NCBI GenBank assembly: GCA_045599185.1
Contig: JAZRVO010000012.1
Coordinates: forward strand, 62,001 to 126,000
Source of the DNA: UBA1240 sp045599185
GTDB taxonomy: Bacteria; Spirochaetota; Spirochaetia; Treponematales; Treponemataceae
DNA length: 64,000 bases
Reading direction: 5' to 3'
The notes below the pieces were generated by a model. The model was given only the letters and a program-made list of their open reading frames with translations, was not told the DNA's origin and made no database searches. The number at the start of each line of letters is the position of its first letter. Positions within the stretch are counted from its first letter, which is position 1. Of the stretch, positions 42,042-51,023 are shown in pieces. Position numbers and translations under genes: made by a program.

Positions 42042-42557
42042 ATGAAAAAAATTTGTGCGCCTAAAAGCAAATGGAATTATGCCGTGTATGCCATTTTTGT
42101 ATTTTACCTGCTGCTTATAAACGGTGCCTTTGTTTTGCTTGCAGCAGAACCGAATGATGAAAAATTCGGCATAACAAACCCTTTGTTTCAGTTTACGGCA
42201 GCCGTTAACTTTGTAATAATCTTTGTCGCCGCAAAAATCATAATAAACAGAAGAAATTCCATTGAATACGACGGCGAAAACCTGATTCTTAAAAGCAGAA
42301 CCAGAACTTTGAAAAATAATTTTTCAAGCTTAAAATCGATTACGCAAGTTCGCGGCGAAATTTATTCCGTTTCCAGATTAGGCCGGATAAACACTGATAC
42401 CGAATATTCGTGGCGATTTGAATTTTCTGACCGAAAACCTTTTGAAGTATTTTTGAACCAAACCCAAACCGACAGGGACATGAAAAAATTCCTTCGTTTT
42501 GTGCGCACAACCCACAAACACATTGAAATAAAATTGCACCCGGCAGCGGTTTGTTAA
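42042..42557 (+). CDS. Two-TM membrane protein with a PH-like cytoplasmic domain (function unknown)
   Basis: 171 residues. Two hydrophobic segments (about 13-35 and 50-68) are followed by a basic turn INRRNSIEYDGENLILKSR and a beta-rich domain (72-160) whose pattern, short strands then a C-terminal helix DRDMKKFLRFVRT, resembles bacterial PH-like membrane domains. That resemblance is by pattern only. No known catalytic motif. No clear ribosome site. Monocistronic. Confidence 0.6.
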   Translation: MKKICAPKSKWNYAVYAIFVFYLLLINGAFVLLAAEPNDEKFGITNPLFQFTAAVNFVIIFVAAKIIINRRNSIEYDGENLILKSRTRTLKNNFSSLKSITQVRGEIYSVSRLGRINTDTEYSWRFEFSDRKPFEVFLNQTQTDRDMKKFLRFVRTTHKHIEIKLHPAAVC

Positions 42558-42572
42558 AGCAAAAAAACTGGT

Positions 42573-42953
42573 TCAAAGCGCCGGTTCAATGCCGAACTTT
42601 TTAAGGTCAACCTTTCCGTTTGCAACTTCAACACCTTCGGCTTTCAGCATTGCCGCCTGAATTTGCGGCCCGCCCATACCAAAATTAGCGCCCATTTTTC
42701 CGTTAGAGTTTACAACCCGGTGGCAGGGTACTGGTTCAAAATCCGTTTCTGCGCCGTCAAAAGCGGTGCATGGTGCAAAACCGGCGGCTTTAGCCAGCTG
42801 AAAAAACGGCACAGGGTTTTTATGCATAACGTTGCCCACCACACGCGCCAAACGGGCATTGCCGGCAAGCCGCGCAACCTGTCCATACGTTATAACCCTG
42901 CCTTCCGGCACGCGGCGCACAATTTCATAAATCTTCAGTTCCAGTTCCGTCAT
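42573..42953 (-). CDS. MGMT/Ogt-family DNA-binding alkyltransferase-like protein
   Basis: Small (126-residue) single-domain member of the O6-alkylguanine-DNA alkyltransferase family. The helix-turn-helix VRRVPEGRVITYGQVARLAGNARLARVVGNVMHKNP and the active-site motif VPCHRVVNSNGKMG are present. The Cys is retained, unlike alkyltransferase-like (ATL) proteins, which have Trp there, so it could be a working but minimal repair protein; it lacks the usual N-terminal domain. Starts six bases after the upstream gene stop on the same strand. Confidence 0.82.
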   Translation of the reverse strand: MTELELKIYEIVRRVPEGRVITYGQVARLAGNARLARVVGNVMHKNPVPFFQLAKAAGFAPCTAFDGAETDFEPVPCHRVVNSNGKMGANFGMGGPQIQAAMLKAEGVEVANGKVDLKKFGIEPAL

Positions 42954-42959
42954 AATTTT

Positions 42960-43460
42960 TCAGTTATTTTTCAAAACCACTTCAGCAAAAATTTCATCAA
43001 AATTACAGTAACCGTAAATTCTTTCAAACAAAGATTTTGCCAAAGAGACTATTTCCTTGCTGTCGTTCCCTGCGTTGGCATACAAAAAATCTTCATCCTG
43101 TATAATTTCTTTATGCTGCAAGTTTTCCACGGCGTTTCTATTAACGGAAATATCTTTTTTAAAAGTATAGCCGCTTTGCAGCAATTCCGCCTTTACTTTT
43201 TCCGCATCGTCTTTACCGGCAGAACTGCAAGGCCACGTTAAAACAAGCCCGTATTTTTCACGCGCAAACTGAACAAAATGAGCCTCCTTATTGCCGCTAA
43301 ATACGGCAAAACCCCGGTCTTTATAGTCTGCATTTACCAGTTTTTCAATTTCTTTTTCTGCTTCAGCAATTGAAACTTTTACGTTTTTTGCCTTAAACAG
43401 CCGCAAAACCACCAGAACAATAACGCATGCAATTATTATAAATATTTGTACTGTTTTCAT
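42960..43460 (-). CDS. Membrane-anchored hypothetical protein
   Basis: Not recognised. 166 residues: one N-terminal hydrophobic anchor (about 4-21) and a soluble domain of mixed helix and strand (VSIAEAEKEIEKLVNADYKDRGFAVFSG onward) with no catalytic motif seen. It precedes the MGMT-like gene by six bases, so the two are probably co-transcribed, without an obvious functional link. AAAAAGGAAAAA precedes the ATG. Confidence 0.6.
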   Translation of the reverse strand: MKTVQIFIIIACVIVLVVLRLFKAKNVKVSIAEAEKEIEKLVNADYKDRGFAVFSGNKEAHFVQFAREKYGLVLTWPCSSAGKDDAEKVKAELLQSGYTFKKDISVNRNAVENLQHKEIIQDEDFLYANAGNDSKEIVSLAKSLFERIYGYCNFDEIFAEVVLKNN

Positions 43461-43473
43461 TTTTTCCTTTTTT

Positions 43474-43505
43474 ATAAAAAACCCTGCACGTGGTGGTGCA
43501 GGGCG
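43474..43505 (-). terminator. Terminator after the M48 gene, identical to the copy at 44501
   Basis: CCCTGCAC/GTGCAGGG stem around GTGGTG, followed on the minus strand by TTTTTTAT. The whole 32-base segment is identical to 44501-44532. Confidence 0.85.
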
Positions 43506-43512
43506 CTTGGGC

Positions 43513-44331
43513 TTAGTTTTCCTGTACTTCAGCTGCTACGGCATTTTCGGCTTTAGGTGCGTTTTGAATGTTTTTAATTCTGTTTGGCAAATACGGATGA
43601 CTTGAACACAATTCTGAAAACACAACAGAAACGCTTTTGCATTTTTTTGCATTTTCAATATATTTTGCCGCATTCATTTTGGAATAAAGACTTTTACCGG
43701 CAGCAAGCACCAAAAGGCCTTTTTCTGCGCCATTTTCCGAAAGATCACAGCCAATGTTGTCACAGGTGTATTCGCAGGCGCGCGAATATGCGCTTCCTAA
43801 AAACGGAACAATCGAAGAAATGCCAGTCCAAAAACGTTTTTGCATGTGGTTTCTTTTTACATGGCCAAGTTCGTGGGCAAGAATAAATTTTACAACTTCC
43901 GGTTCCGTATCGTACATTTCAAAAATTTCAGAAAAAATGGCAATGTAGTTTTTGCATGAAAACCTTATTGCAAAAGCATTCAGCGAGCCACCTTCCTGCA
44001 AGATAAAAAGCGGCGGAATTTTTTTCATGTTCAATTCTTCTGCCATTTTCTGATAAACCACGTAAAATTCGGGAAACTGTTCCTGATTTATTTCTACGCC
44101 ATTGCCCTTCAAGTAACCGATAAGAAAAATTTTTCTAAAATAAACCCAGCCAGCAAACAGCAGAACATAAAAAAGAATCACAGGAAGAACCGTAAATGGC
44201 GACAGTTCTTCCGAATCCATATTCAACGTGCAAAAAGCGTAACAAATAATTGTTGCCAACCATATAACCGGCGTTAAAATCACTTTCAGTGCAAAAAGAA
44301 CGTTCTCTTTTTTACATACCCTAACTTTCAT
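43513..44331 (-). CDS. M48-family membrane metalloprotease (HtpX-like)
   Basis: Membrane zinc protease probably involved in quality control of membrane or envelope proteins. From ATG 44331 (AGGAG upstream) 272 residues with two N-terminal hydrophobic segments (about 13-35 and 45-68) and the zinc motif HELGHVKRNH near 160; the third ligand Glu is likely in SRACEYTCDNIGC near 190, matching the M48 pattern of Glu before xxCD/AD. C-terminal HPYLPNRIKNIQ is also typical. The open frame extends 81 codons upstream through the rsmG terminator and is rejected. Flanked on both sides by identical terminator hairpins. Confidence 0.88.
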   Translation of the reverse strand: MKVRVCKKENVLFALKVILTPVIWLATIICYAFCTLNMDSEELSPFTVLPVILFYVLLFAGWVYFRKIFLIGYLKGNGVEINQEQFPEFYVVYQKMAEELNMKKIPPLFILQEGGSLNAFAIRFSCKNYIAIFSEIFEMYDTEPEVVKFILAHELGHVKRNHMQKRFWTGISSIVPFLGSAYSRACEYTCDNIGCDLSENGAEKGLLVLAAGKSLYSKMNAAKYIENAKKCKSVSVVFSELCSSHPYLPNRIKNIQNAPKAENAVAAEVQEN

Positions 44332-44500
44332 TTTCTCTACTCCTAATGAAACTTTTTTTGAGATTGAATAATTCTGCGCGTTGCAAAATTGATTCAGCGT
44401 TTCACTATAAACAGAAAAAGAAACAAATATCAAGTTAACGGTCTGTAAAAACGGCTTATTAAAGCTAATGCGCACGTTTACATATTTACATAAATGAAAA

Positions 44501-44532
44501 ATAAAAAACCCTGCACGTGGTGGTGCAGGGCG
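44501..44532 (-). terminator. Terminator after rsmG, identical to the copy at 43474
   Basis: Same 32 bases as 43474-43505, with T-run on the minus strand. Lies between the rsmG stop and the M48 leader. Confidence 0.85.
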
Positions 44533-44545
44533 ATAATTAAAAGTT

Positions 44546-45253
44546 CTAAAAAATCTGGCAGCCGGAACCGGCAATCAGAACAAGGTGGCGTTCCCGTTCT
44601 TCCTTGCCGTCGCCTAAAAAGGGGGCTTCAATTTTTACGGCCTGCCACTTTGGCACAAGCAAAGAAATGTTTTTCATTTCTTCATCAATTTTGCTTTTTT
44701 TTGCCTTGTACGCGGCCAAAAGCCCGGTATCTTTTGGCAAAGCCATAAGGGTTTTTGTCATTGCTTCGTCCAGTGGACGGAATGCACGGAAAACAATCAG
44801 GTCGAAAGCTTTTTTGGGTGCTTTTTCGGCTTCGCTGTTCAAAATGTCTACGTTGTTAAGGCCTAAAAGCAGCTTGCAGTTTTCCAAAAATGCGCAGCGC
44901 TTGCTCATTCTTTCAATTAACGTAAAGTGAAGGTTTTCAAATACAATGGCAAGGGGAATGCCCGGCAAACCGCCGCCAGAACCCACGTCCGCAGCCTGAA
45001 AAGCCGCATTTTCTGTAATATTTTCTGCCGAACTGCCAAGTTTTTCAACGATTGACTTTATCTGGGCGTAGGGCGCAAGGCTGTCCAGAATGTGCTTAAA
45101 AAAAATGTCTTCAATATTGTCTGCACCAACCAAATCGTAGGCCTTGTTGAACATGTTAAGTTCTTTGGCATAAGCCAAAAGCTTGGGCAAATATTTCTGG
45201 TCGATGCCCAGTTTTTCAAGCTGAGCACCTGCCTGGTCTAATTTATTTGGCAT
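44546..45253 (-). CDS. rsmG: 16S rRNA (guanine-527 N7) methyltransferase
   Basis: Methylates G527 in the 530 loop of 16S rRNA. 235 residues with helical N-terminus (NMFNKAYDLVGADNIEDIFFKHILDSLA, the RsmG signature), SAM-binding DVGSGGGLPGIPLAI near residue 90, ERMSKRCAFLENC, and FDLIVFRAFRPL. The ATG abuts the upstream peptidase stop (TAAATG) with GAAGG as ribosome site, so the two are translated from one message. Confidence 0.94.
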   Translation of the reverse strand: MPNKLDQAGAQLEKLGIDQKYLPKLLAYAKELNMFNKAYDLVGADNIEDIFFKHILDSLAPYAQIKSIVEKLGSSAENITENAAFQAADVGSGGGLPGIPLAIVFENLHFTLIERMSKRCAFLENCKLLLGLNNVDILNSEAEKAPKKAFDLIVFRAFRPLDEAMTKTLMALPKDTGLLAAYKAKKSKIDEEMKNISLLVPKWQAVKIEAPFLGDGKEERERHLVLIAGSGCQIF

Positions 45254-48200
45254 TTATTTTCCTTCAATTAAATTTATTACCGCATCAAATTCCAGCTTGC
45301 ACGCATTTTTTTCGCTTTCGCTTAAAAATACCGTGTACTGGCTGCGTGCCGAAATGTCCTGCATTGCGTCAGCAACTTCTTTTGCCTTAATTGAACCGAT
45401 GGACTGCAAGTCTTTCAGCTTTGCTTCCGGCGTATAGCCAATTAAATAGTTGTTGAACCGAAGCAGTGCTTCGCCATAGTGACCGTTCGGCGCAGTGCGG
45501 CGGCCGTAATAGGCAATAAGGTAAGGCGCAATGCTTTGATCCGTAAGGCCTGCGTTTTTGGCAAAATATGGAACCATGTTGAAAGTGCTTATAGTTTTTT
45601 CAACCTGCGGATCTCTGAAACTGTAGGCAAGGAAAGCACGCGCATTCAAGCGGTTAATACTTGCGCCTGCACCATAAGCACCGCCTTCAAGCCTTATTTT
45701 TGGCGTGTAATATTCGTTGGTTAAAATATCAGCCGCAATTGAATATGCAAGTTCCCTGCTGCCGTCTACAGCCACGCCAGAAACCACCGAAGCCGAATCG
45801 TTGATTATTACGGCTTCTTTTTGGGCTGGTTTTGGCAGACCTTTATAATTCTTACCGGTTCTGCCGCTGTACGGCGACAGGCGGCTTACAAGGTTTTTGC
45901 CCGGCTTTGTAAGTGCGTTGGTTTTGCCGCCGCAGTACATTACAACCGGCTGGTTTGCACAAAGCATTTTGTCGCGCACGGTAATCATTTTTTCAATTAC
46001 GTTGGAAGGGTTCTTGTTCATGTCCTTGTAAACTTTCTGCAAGAACAGGTAATAAGGCACTCCATTCAGATAATCGTCAAGAATGTAGCCGTCAAAGCAC
46101 GCTGCACGCGCCCTTGTTGCCGCAAATGAATATGAATAGCTTTGCATGGCGCGTTCAATGTTGGCTTTTGCCATTGCAACAAGCACTTTAAGCCGGTTAG
46201 GGTCTAAAACTGAATCGTACAGAATCATCGTCATCAGGTTTTCTGCTTTCTGGGCGTTTTTAGGTTCCGCAAACCAGTAATAATCCAAAACCGGGTAGTA
46301 ATTTTCGGTTTGGTAGTTGTCGCACTGGGCATGTAAGCGCGAAGTCATTCCAAGAATCAACATGCTTAACTGGTAGTCAATCTGGTCTTCCGTATATGTG
46401 CCTGCCGGCAAACCGCCAATAAGGCTGGTATACAGCTTTGCATATTGCAGCTCTTCCTTGTCCAAATGCGAAACATTAAGCATAAAACGGGTCATCAGCG
46501 CTTTTTCAGAAGCCTGAGTGCTTAAATAAAGCACGCCGTCTTCAGTTGTTTCGGCAATGTCATAGCTTTCCAGCGCCGGGTTCAAATTTTGCGGCGTAAG
46601 AACCTGCAATTTCTTTACGCTTTCTGCACCAGCCTTATCTTCTTCTTCAAGCCAAGCCTTAAAATCCTTTGTCTTTTTAACAATCGATTTCCGCTGGGAA
46701 TCGCTCATGCGGTTTTTAAGGTCGGCAAGTTTTTCAGCCTGTTCCTGTTCTTTCTGTTCGGCAAGCCCGGCTTTTGGTTCTACAATTACAAGGGCACTGT
46801 GGTTGTTACTAATAAAATATTTTTTTACAAAGTTCTTAATGTCTTCAACCGTAACATCCTGCACGGCGTAGCTGGCCTGGGCACTGGCATAACGGTAGCC
46901 AATGGTAATCTGGTCAGCAGCCATTCCGCTAAGCAGGTCAAGACCAACTTCCGTATTTTCCCTTGCAAGCAGGGCAGAGGCGTAAAAGTTTGTTTTTTCG
47001 CTTTCAAAAAGGTCGCTTTCTACGCCGTTCTGGGCAATCTGGTTCAGTGCGTCAAGAACAAGTTTTTCAAAAGTGCTTGCCTTTGCAGAATTTATGTTTT
47101 CGGCTACAAATTCAACCTGGGGCTGGCGCGTGGCACTGTTTGCAAAAACTGAATAGCTGTCGGCAATGCGGCTTTTGTTAAGGCTTTTAATAAGCGGCGA
47201 GTTCTGATTGTTCAGAATGCGCAGGGTAAGCTGCATAACCGGCAAATCCTTGTCGCTGATACCGCTAAGTGCATAGCCTTTGGAAATGGCACTTTTACCG
47301 GCTGTGGGCGTGTTTGCGCTAACCGGCAGCTGGCGGAAAATGTATTTTGATTTTTCAAAAGGCTTCTGCGGTTCAATTTTGGCAAGGTCGCCGGTTTTCT
47401 GGTAGTGACAGAGCCACTGCCTGTCTAAAAATTCAAGAAAACTTTCAATTTCAACGTCGCCGTAAATGCCAATAATTGTGTTGCACGGTACAAAATATTT
47501 TTTGTGGTAAGCCTTTAACTGTTCGCCCGAAAGACTAGGTATGTTTTCCGGGTCACCGGCGTAATCGTTTTTAACAAGCGTGTCGCAGAACAAAGTTTCT
47601 GTTACTGCCTTGCTTGCCACGCGCAGAATGCTGGCATTTGCACCTTTCATTTCGTTATAGACAATGCCGTTAACCGTAAGCGGCGAATTTTCATCTGCCA
47701 TTTCATAACGCCAGCCTTCGCGCATAAAGGCAAATTCTTCAAGGCTTGGTTCAAAAACCGCAGAAAGGTAATAGTCAGCCAAAGCCTGATACTGACGCTG
47801 GTCGGTTGTGGCAAACGGGAATTCAATGTAAGTGTTTGAAGTTGCGGCGTTCATGTACGTGTTGATTGTAGTATTTGCCGCGCCGTTAAAAACTTCCTTG
47901 CCCGGGTAATTTTTTGTTGAAGCAAGGCAAATGTGTTCCAGCACGTGGTTTGCACCGTTGTCGCTTTCCGGCGGAGTACTTACGGTTATGTTAAACGAAA
48001 GGTTTTTGTCATCGTTTGCAACGTAGTAAACGTGTGCACCGCTCTGCACGTGTTCAAGAATGTATGCTGTTCCGTCAACGGCGGCAATCGTCCTTTTTTC
48101 TATAAGCCTGAAACCGTTGTTATTGAATGTGGCTGCAGAAACTTTGCGTGGCTGCGTGCCGTGCAAAATTGAAGAAGACTGTAAAACGATGCCGTTGCTG

Positions 48201-48277
48201 CTGCTCTGGCAGCCGGCAAAAACTAAAGTGGCCATAAATGCGATTGCCCCTGTTAATACAATTGAAGATTTTTTCAT
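45254..48277 (-). CDS. M16C-family zinc peptidase lipoprotein (presequence-protease-like)
   Basis: Large (1007-residue) insulinase-superfamily peptidase degrading peptides. The N-terminus is a lipoprotein signal: MKKSSIVLTGAIAFMATLVFAGC, with the lipid Cys23, so it is anchored in the envelope. The inverted zinc motif HVLEH is near residue 110 in ANHVLEHICL, and the third ligand Glu lies in VYNEMKGA near 205. It continues through the M16C-associated middle domain and a second pair of M16-like domains, giving the four-lobed clam-shell expected. The family is usually cytoplasmic or organellar, so the lipoprotein form is notable, though known in spirochaetes as far as I recall. Directly coupled to rsmG. 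Confidence 0.92.
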   Translation of the reverse strand: MKKSSIVLTGAIAFMATLVFAGCQSSSNGIVLQSSSILHGTQPRKVSAATFNNNGFRLIEKRTIAAVDGTAYILEHVQSGAHVYYVANDDKNLSFNITVSTPPESDNGANHVLEHICLASTKNYPGKEVFNGAANTTINTYMNAATSNTYIEFPFATTDQRQYQALADYYLSAVFEPSLEEFAFMREGWRYEMADENSPLTVNGIVYNEMKGANASILRVASKAVTETLFCDTLVKNDYAGDPENIPSLSGEQLKAYHKKYFVPCNTIIGIYGDVEIESFLEFLDRQWLCHYQKTGDLAKIEPQKPFEKSKYIFRQLPVSANTPTAGKSAISKGYALSGISDKDLPVMQLTLRILNNQNSPLIKSLNKSRIADSYSVFANSATRQPQVEFVAENINSAKASTFEKLVLDALNQIAQNGVESDLFESEKTNFYASALLARENTEVGLDLLSGMAADQITIGYRYASAQASYAVQDVTVEDIKNFVKKYFISNNHSALVIVEPKAGLAEQKEQEQAEKLADLKNRMSDSQRKSIVKKTKDFKAWLEEEDKAGAESVKKLQVLTPQNLNPALESYDIAETTEDGVLYLSTQASEKALMTRFMLNVSHLDKEELQYAKLYTSLIGGLPAGTYTEDQIDYQLSMLILGMTSRLHAQCDNYQTENYYPVLDYYWFAEPKNAQKAENLMTMILYDSVLDPNRLKVLVAMAKANIERAMQSYSYSFAATRARAACFDGYILDDYLNGVPYYLFLQKVYKDMNKNPSNVIEKMITVRDKMLCANQPVVMYCGGKTNALTKPGKNLVSRLSPYSGRTGKNYKGLPKPAQKEAVIINDSASVVSGVAVDGSRELAYSIAADILTNEYYTPKIRLEGGAYGAGASINRLNARAFLAYSFRDPQVEKTISTFNMVPYFAKNAGLTDQSIAPYLIAYYGRRTAPNGHYGEALLRFNNYLIGYTPEAKLKDLQSIGSIKAKEVADAMQDISARSQYTVFLSESEKNACKLEFDAVINLIEGK

Positions 48278-48492
48278 AAAACACCCTGATAGCCCGAATG
48301 CCGGCTATCTGACAAGATTCAACATTCACGAAAATGACAAAAAGTGAAAACCTGCTCACATCATAAATCGGTAAAAAACAGGGCTTAGAACAGATGGCTG
48401 GTAAAATATTTTTTTAGAATTTGGAAGGTTTAACAGGGTATATATAATAGAGGAAAAAGAAAGTTTTTTTGAATAAACAACAGTCATGCACG

Positions 48493-48533
48493 TTTTAAAG
48501 TCATTCCAAAACTGGTTCAGAATGACTTTAAAA
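48493..48533. repeat. Inverted repeat carrying the GTCATTCC motif
   Basis: TTTTAAAGTCATTC (48493-48506) and GAATGACTTTAAAA (48520-48533), perfect 14-base arms with a 13-base loop. Just downstream of the minus-strand SDR gene. No T-run on the minus strand; it may be a terminator or a member of a small dispersed palindrome family (compare about 5793 and 39471). Confidence 0.6.
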
Positions 48534-48540
48534 CTGTATG

Positions 48541-49353
48541 CTAATTCCAGTTGTAAGGCCGCTTGCCCCATTTATAGGTGGCACTTGCGCCCAAATACCT
48601 GCCGATAAAACGGCTTAAAAATGCCCGGAATTTCCATTTAGGTGCCATTATGGCAGTTTTCTTGCCTTTTCTGGCACACTTTAAACAATGGGCAACAACT
48701 TTTGCAGGGTCAAGGCCGTGGCGCACTTCTTTACGCGCACCGTTGCTTGCAACGTTTGCAAATTCTGTGCTTACAGGGCCGGGACAAAGGGCACAAACTT
48801 TTATGCCGTGCTCGGCAACTTCCGCAGCAAGTGCCATGGTAAAGCTTAAAACATAGGCTTTGCTTGCCCCGTAAACGGCAAAATTCCCCAGCGGCCAAAA
48901 GGAAGCAAGGCTTGCAGTGTTTATAAGCAGGCTGTTTTTTTGCATGTAGGGCAGGCACAAGCCGCACAAACCCACTAAAGTAGTGCAGTTCAGTTCCGTC
49001 ATTTCCAGTTCTTTTGCAAGTGGTGTTTTTTCAAAAGGGCCGTAAGTACCAAAACCGGCATTATTAACCAGTTTGTTTATTACCAGTTTTTTACCATTCT
49101 GTTCACAGGCGGCAGCTTCTTCCTTAATCAGAAGTTCAAAAGCATTAACGCCTTTTACACCGGCTAAATCCATGCAGATAATTTTTACCGCCGGTTTATA
49201 ATTCCGGGTAATCTGTTCGCTTAAACTTTGCAAAAGTTCTTTTCGGCGTGCAATAAGCCAAATTTCGTCATCTTCGTTAAAGGCAGCAATCTGCAATGCA
49301 AATTCCTTGCCCATGCCGGCACTTGCGCCGGTAATAATTGCAATTTTTTTCAT
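48541..49353 (-). CDS. Short-chain dehydrogenase/reductase
   Basis: NAD(P)-dependent oxidoreductase of unknown substrate. 270 residues: Rossmann motif TGASAGMGKEFA, NNAG (KLVNNAGFGTYG near residue 97), catalytic Ser in INTASLASF near 144, and YxxxK in VYGASKAYVLSF near 160. The C-terminal stretch is basic and Trp/Tyr-rich, as in SDRs of the DltE/YqjQ-like group that act on acyl or lipid substrates; that is a weak inference. Monocistronic. Confidence 0.88.
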   Translation of the reverse strand: MKKIAIITGASAGMGKEFALQIAAFNEDDEIWLIARRKELLQSLSEQITRNYKPAVKIICMDLAGVKGVNAFELLIKEEAAACEQNGKKLVINKLVNNAGFGTYGPFEKTPLAKELEMTELNCTTLVGLCGLCLPYMQKNSLLINTASLASFWPLGNFAVYGASKAYVLSFTMALAAEVAEHGIKVCALCPGPVSTEFANVASNGARKEVRHGLDPAKVVAHCLKCARKGKKTAIMAPKWKFRAFLSRFIGRYLGASATYKWGKRPYNWN

Positions 49354-49448
49354 GCATTTATTTTACCAAACTTTCTTCATTTGAAAAGAAAAAAAAGAAG
49401 AAATTTAATAAAACGCGAAAAAGCTTTTGCCGGTTGAAGAATAAAAAA

Positions 49449-49476
49449 GCCCCTAAAGCACACAGCAATTAGGGGC
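49449..49476 (-). terminator. Terminator in the gap downstream of the nitroreductase-like gene
   Basis: GCCCCTAA (49449-49456) and TTAGGGGC (49469-49476), with a T-run on the minus strand. It lies 170 bases past the stop of the gene at 49647. Confidence 0.8.
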
Positions 49477-49646
49477 AAATAGCGGGTTTCAAATCTGTAA
49501 AACTTACAGACTATTCGGAATTAATAACATTTTTTACATGAACCTTTACCGGCAGCAGGAACTTTGCCGCTGCCGTAAAAGCGTCGCACAGCACTGCACA
49601 TTCATCAATATTTACATGAAAGCCGTGCAAGTACGGCATGTTTTTT

Positions 49647-50510
49647 TTATTTTACGTAAGTTACGGCTTCTTTTGCTTTCGGGCGTTCCTTGCGCACTGG
49701 CATTTCAGGGCGTTTGCCGTCAAAGTTTTCAGGTTTTTCTGCAAATTCAGCCTTGCCAATAAGCATAACTGCTCCAACCGGCATTCCTTCCGGCGATTTT
49801 ACTTCTGCCTTTAAGTCGCCTTCATTTAAACCGCGCACCATTAAAGGGTTAAGAACCTGAACAAAATAACCAAGTTCCATTGCTTTTTTTGTCATGCACT
49901 GCATTGCATACATGCTGCCCATTCCGCTCATAAAGTCGCTGCTTACAACAATGGCAACAGGTGCACCGTTAATGCCTTTTTCAGCCATTTTTTTCATTGC
50001 TTCCATGTCCATCCCAGGCATTCCGTGGTGCGGACGGCGGTAGCAGCCGTTTCTTTTGGCTTCTTCAGCATTTTTTGCATCTTTCGGTGCGTTTTTGTTT
50101 TCGCTTTTTTCAGCCTTTGCCTTTGGTTTTTCAGGAACTTTTTTATCACCCTGTTTTTTTACAGTCGGGTCTTTTGGAACCGGAACAGGTTCACCTTTTT
50201 TAGGTGCCTTCATTTCCGGCGGATTTTTTACCGATTCATCTATTTTGGCAAGAACTTTGGGATTGGTAACAACCGCAAAGTGCCAGCTTTTGTCTTCATT
50301 TGGAATTGCCGTACCGGCACTGATGATTTTTGACAAATCAGAATCTTTTACTTTTTCGCCGGTAAATTTCATAACCGGCGGTTTGTATCCGCGGAATTCA
50401 GGTTTTTCACCTTCTGCCTTTGGCGCAGGATTTGCAAATACAGCAGAAACCGTGGTAACGGCAAAAACAACTGACATGAATCTTACAAAACGGTTTGACG
50501 TTCTTTTCAT
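49647..50510 (-). CDS. Secreted nitroreductase-fold protein with a Lys/Pro-rich insertion
   Basis: 287 residues. A signal peptide (VRFMSVVFAVTTVSAVFA, cleavage near residue 27) is followed by nitroreductase-like blocks: SKIISAGTAIPNEDKSWHFAVVTNPKVLAKID, then after an insertion GAPVAIVVSSD, YAMQCMTKKAMELGYFVQVLN and PEGMPVGAVMLIGKAEF. Between them (about 95-165) lies a low-complexity Lys/Pro/Glu segment ending with HHGMPGMDM. The helix that usually begins nitroreductases (RRS.R.f) is missing or changed, so FMN binding is doubtful. AAGGAG precedes the ATG. A periplasmic or exported location for this fold is unusual. Confidence 0.65.
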   Translation of the reverse strand: MKRTSNRFVRFMSVVFAVTTVSAVFANPAPKAEGEKPEFRGYKPPVMKFTGEKVKDSDLSKIISAGTAIPNEDKSWHFAVVTNPKVLAKIDESVKNPPEMKAPKKGEPVPVPKDPTVKKQGDKKVPEKPKAKAEKSENKNAPKDAKNAEEAKRNGCYRRPHHGMPGMDMEAMKKMAEKGINGAPVAIVVSSDFMSGMGSMYAMQCMTKKAMELGYFVQVLNPLMVRGLNEGDLKAEVKSPEGMPVGAVMLIGKAEFAEKPENFDGKRPEMPVRKERPKAKEAVTYVK

Positions 50511-50769
50511 AAAATAAACTCCTTAAAACGAATGTTTCTTTTAGGTTCCAATTCCATTGGGGTGGAATTACAGCGGCTTTGTTTGCCGTGTTTTGCTTAT
50601 ATAACCACAAGTTTTTCCCTTTGGATACGCGGTTTTTGCTTAAGGCTTTGTTATAAACGGCTAAAATTCTGTTATAAAGACGTTTGCCTGACGGCGGCAT
50701 TGTGCACTGCTTGTAAAAAATTAGCATGCATTGTATTTTATAAAAAATACATCACACGGGAGGACAACC

Positions 50770-51009
50770 ATGACAGCAGAAGAATTAGAAGCAAAAGTAA
50801 GAGAAGGTCTTGAACAGATGCGTCCACAGCTTCAGGCTGACGGAGGCGACTTGGAATATGTTGGAATGAGAGACGGTTCAGTAGTGCAGGTTAAATTAAC
50901 CGGTGCTTGCGGCGGCTGCCCTATGGCAACAATGACATTAAAAATGGGCATTGAACGCTTTTTGAAAGATACCATTCCAGAAGTAACCGAAGTAGAACAG
51001 GTTTTCTGA
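50770..51009 (+). CDS. NifU-like C-terminal domain protein (Nfu-type Fe-S scaffold)
   Basis: Small (79-residue) Fe-S cluster carrier. The single NifU C-terminal domain has GLEQMRPQLQADGGDLEYVGM and the cluster-binding CxxC in TGACGGCPMATMTLKMGIE. The ATG at 50770 follows GGGAGGACAACC; a longer frame reading from 50731 has no ribosome site. Fifteen bases separate it from slyD. It presumably delivers clusters to apo-proteins in the cytoplasm. Confidence 0.93.
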   Translation: MTAEELEAKVREGLEQMRPQLQADGGDLEYVGMRDGSVVQVKLTGACGGCPMATMTLKMGIERFLKDTIPEVTEVEQVF

Positions 51010-51023
51010 TTTTAAGGAAAAAT

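Noticed and set aside
44341..44574. N-terminal extension of the M48 protease frame
   Set aside because: It crosses the rsmG terminator and overlaps the end of rsmG; AGGAG before ATG 44331 marks the real start.
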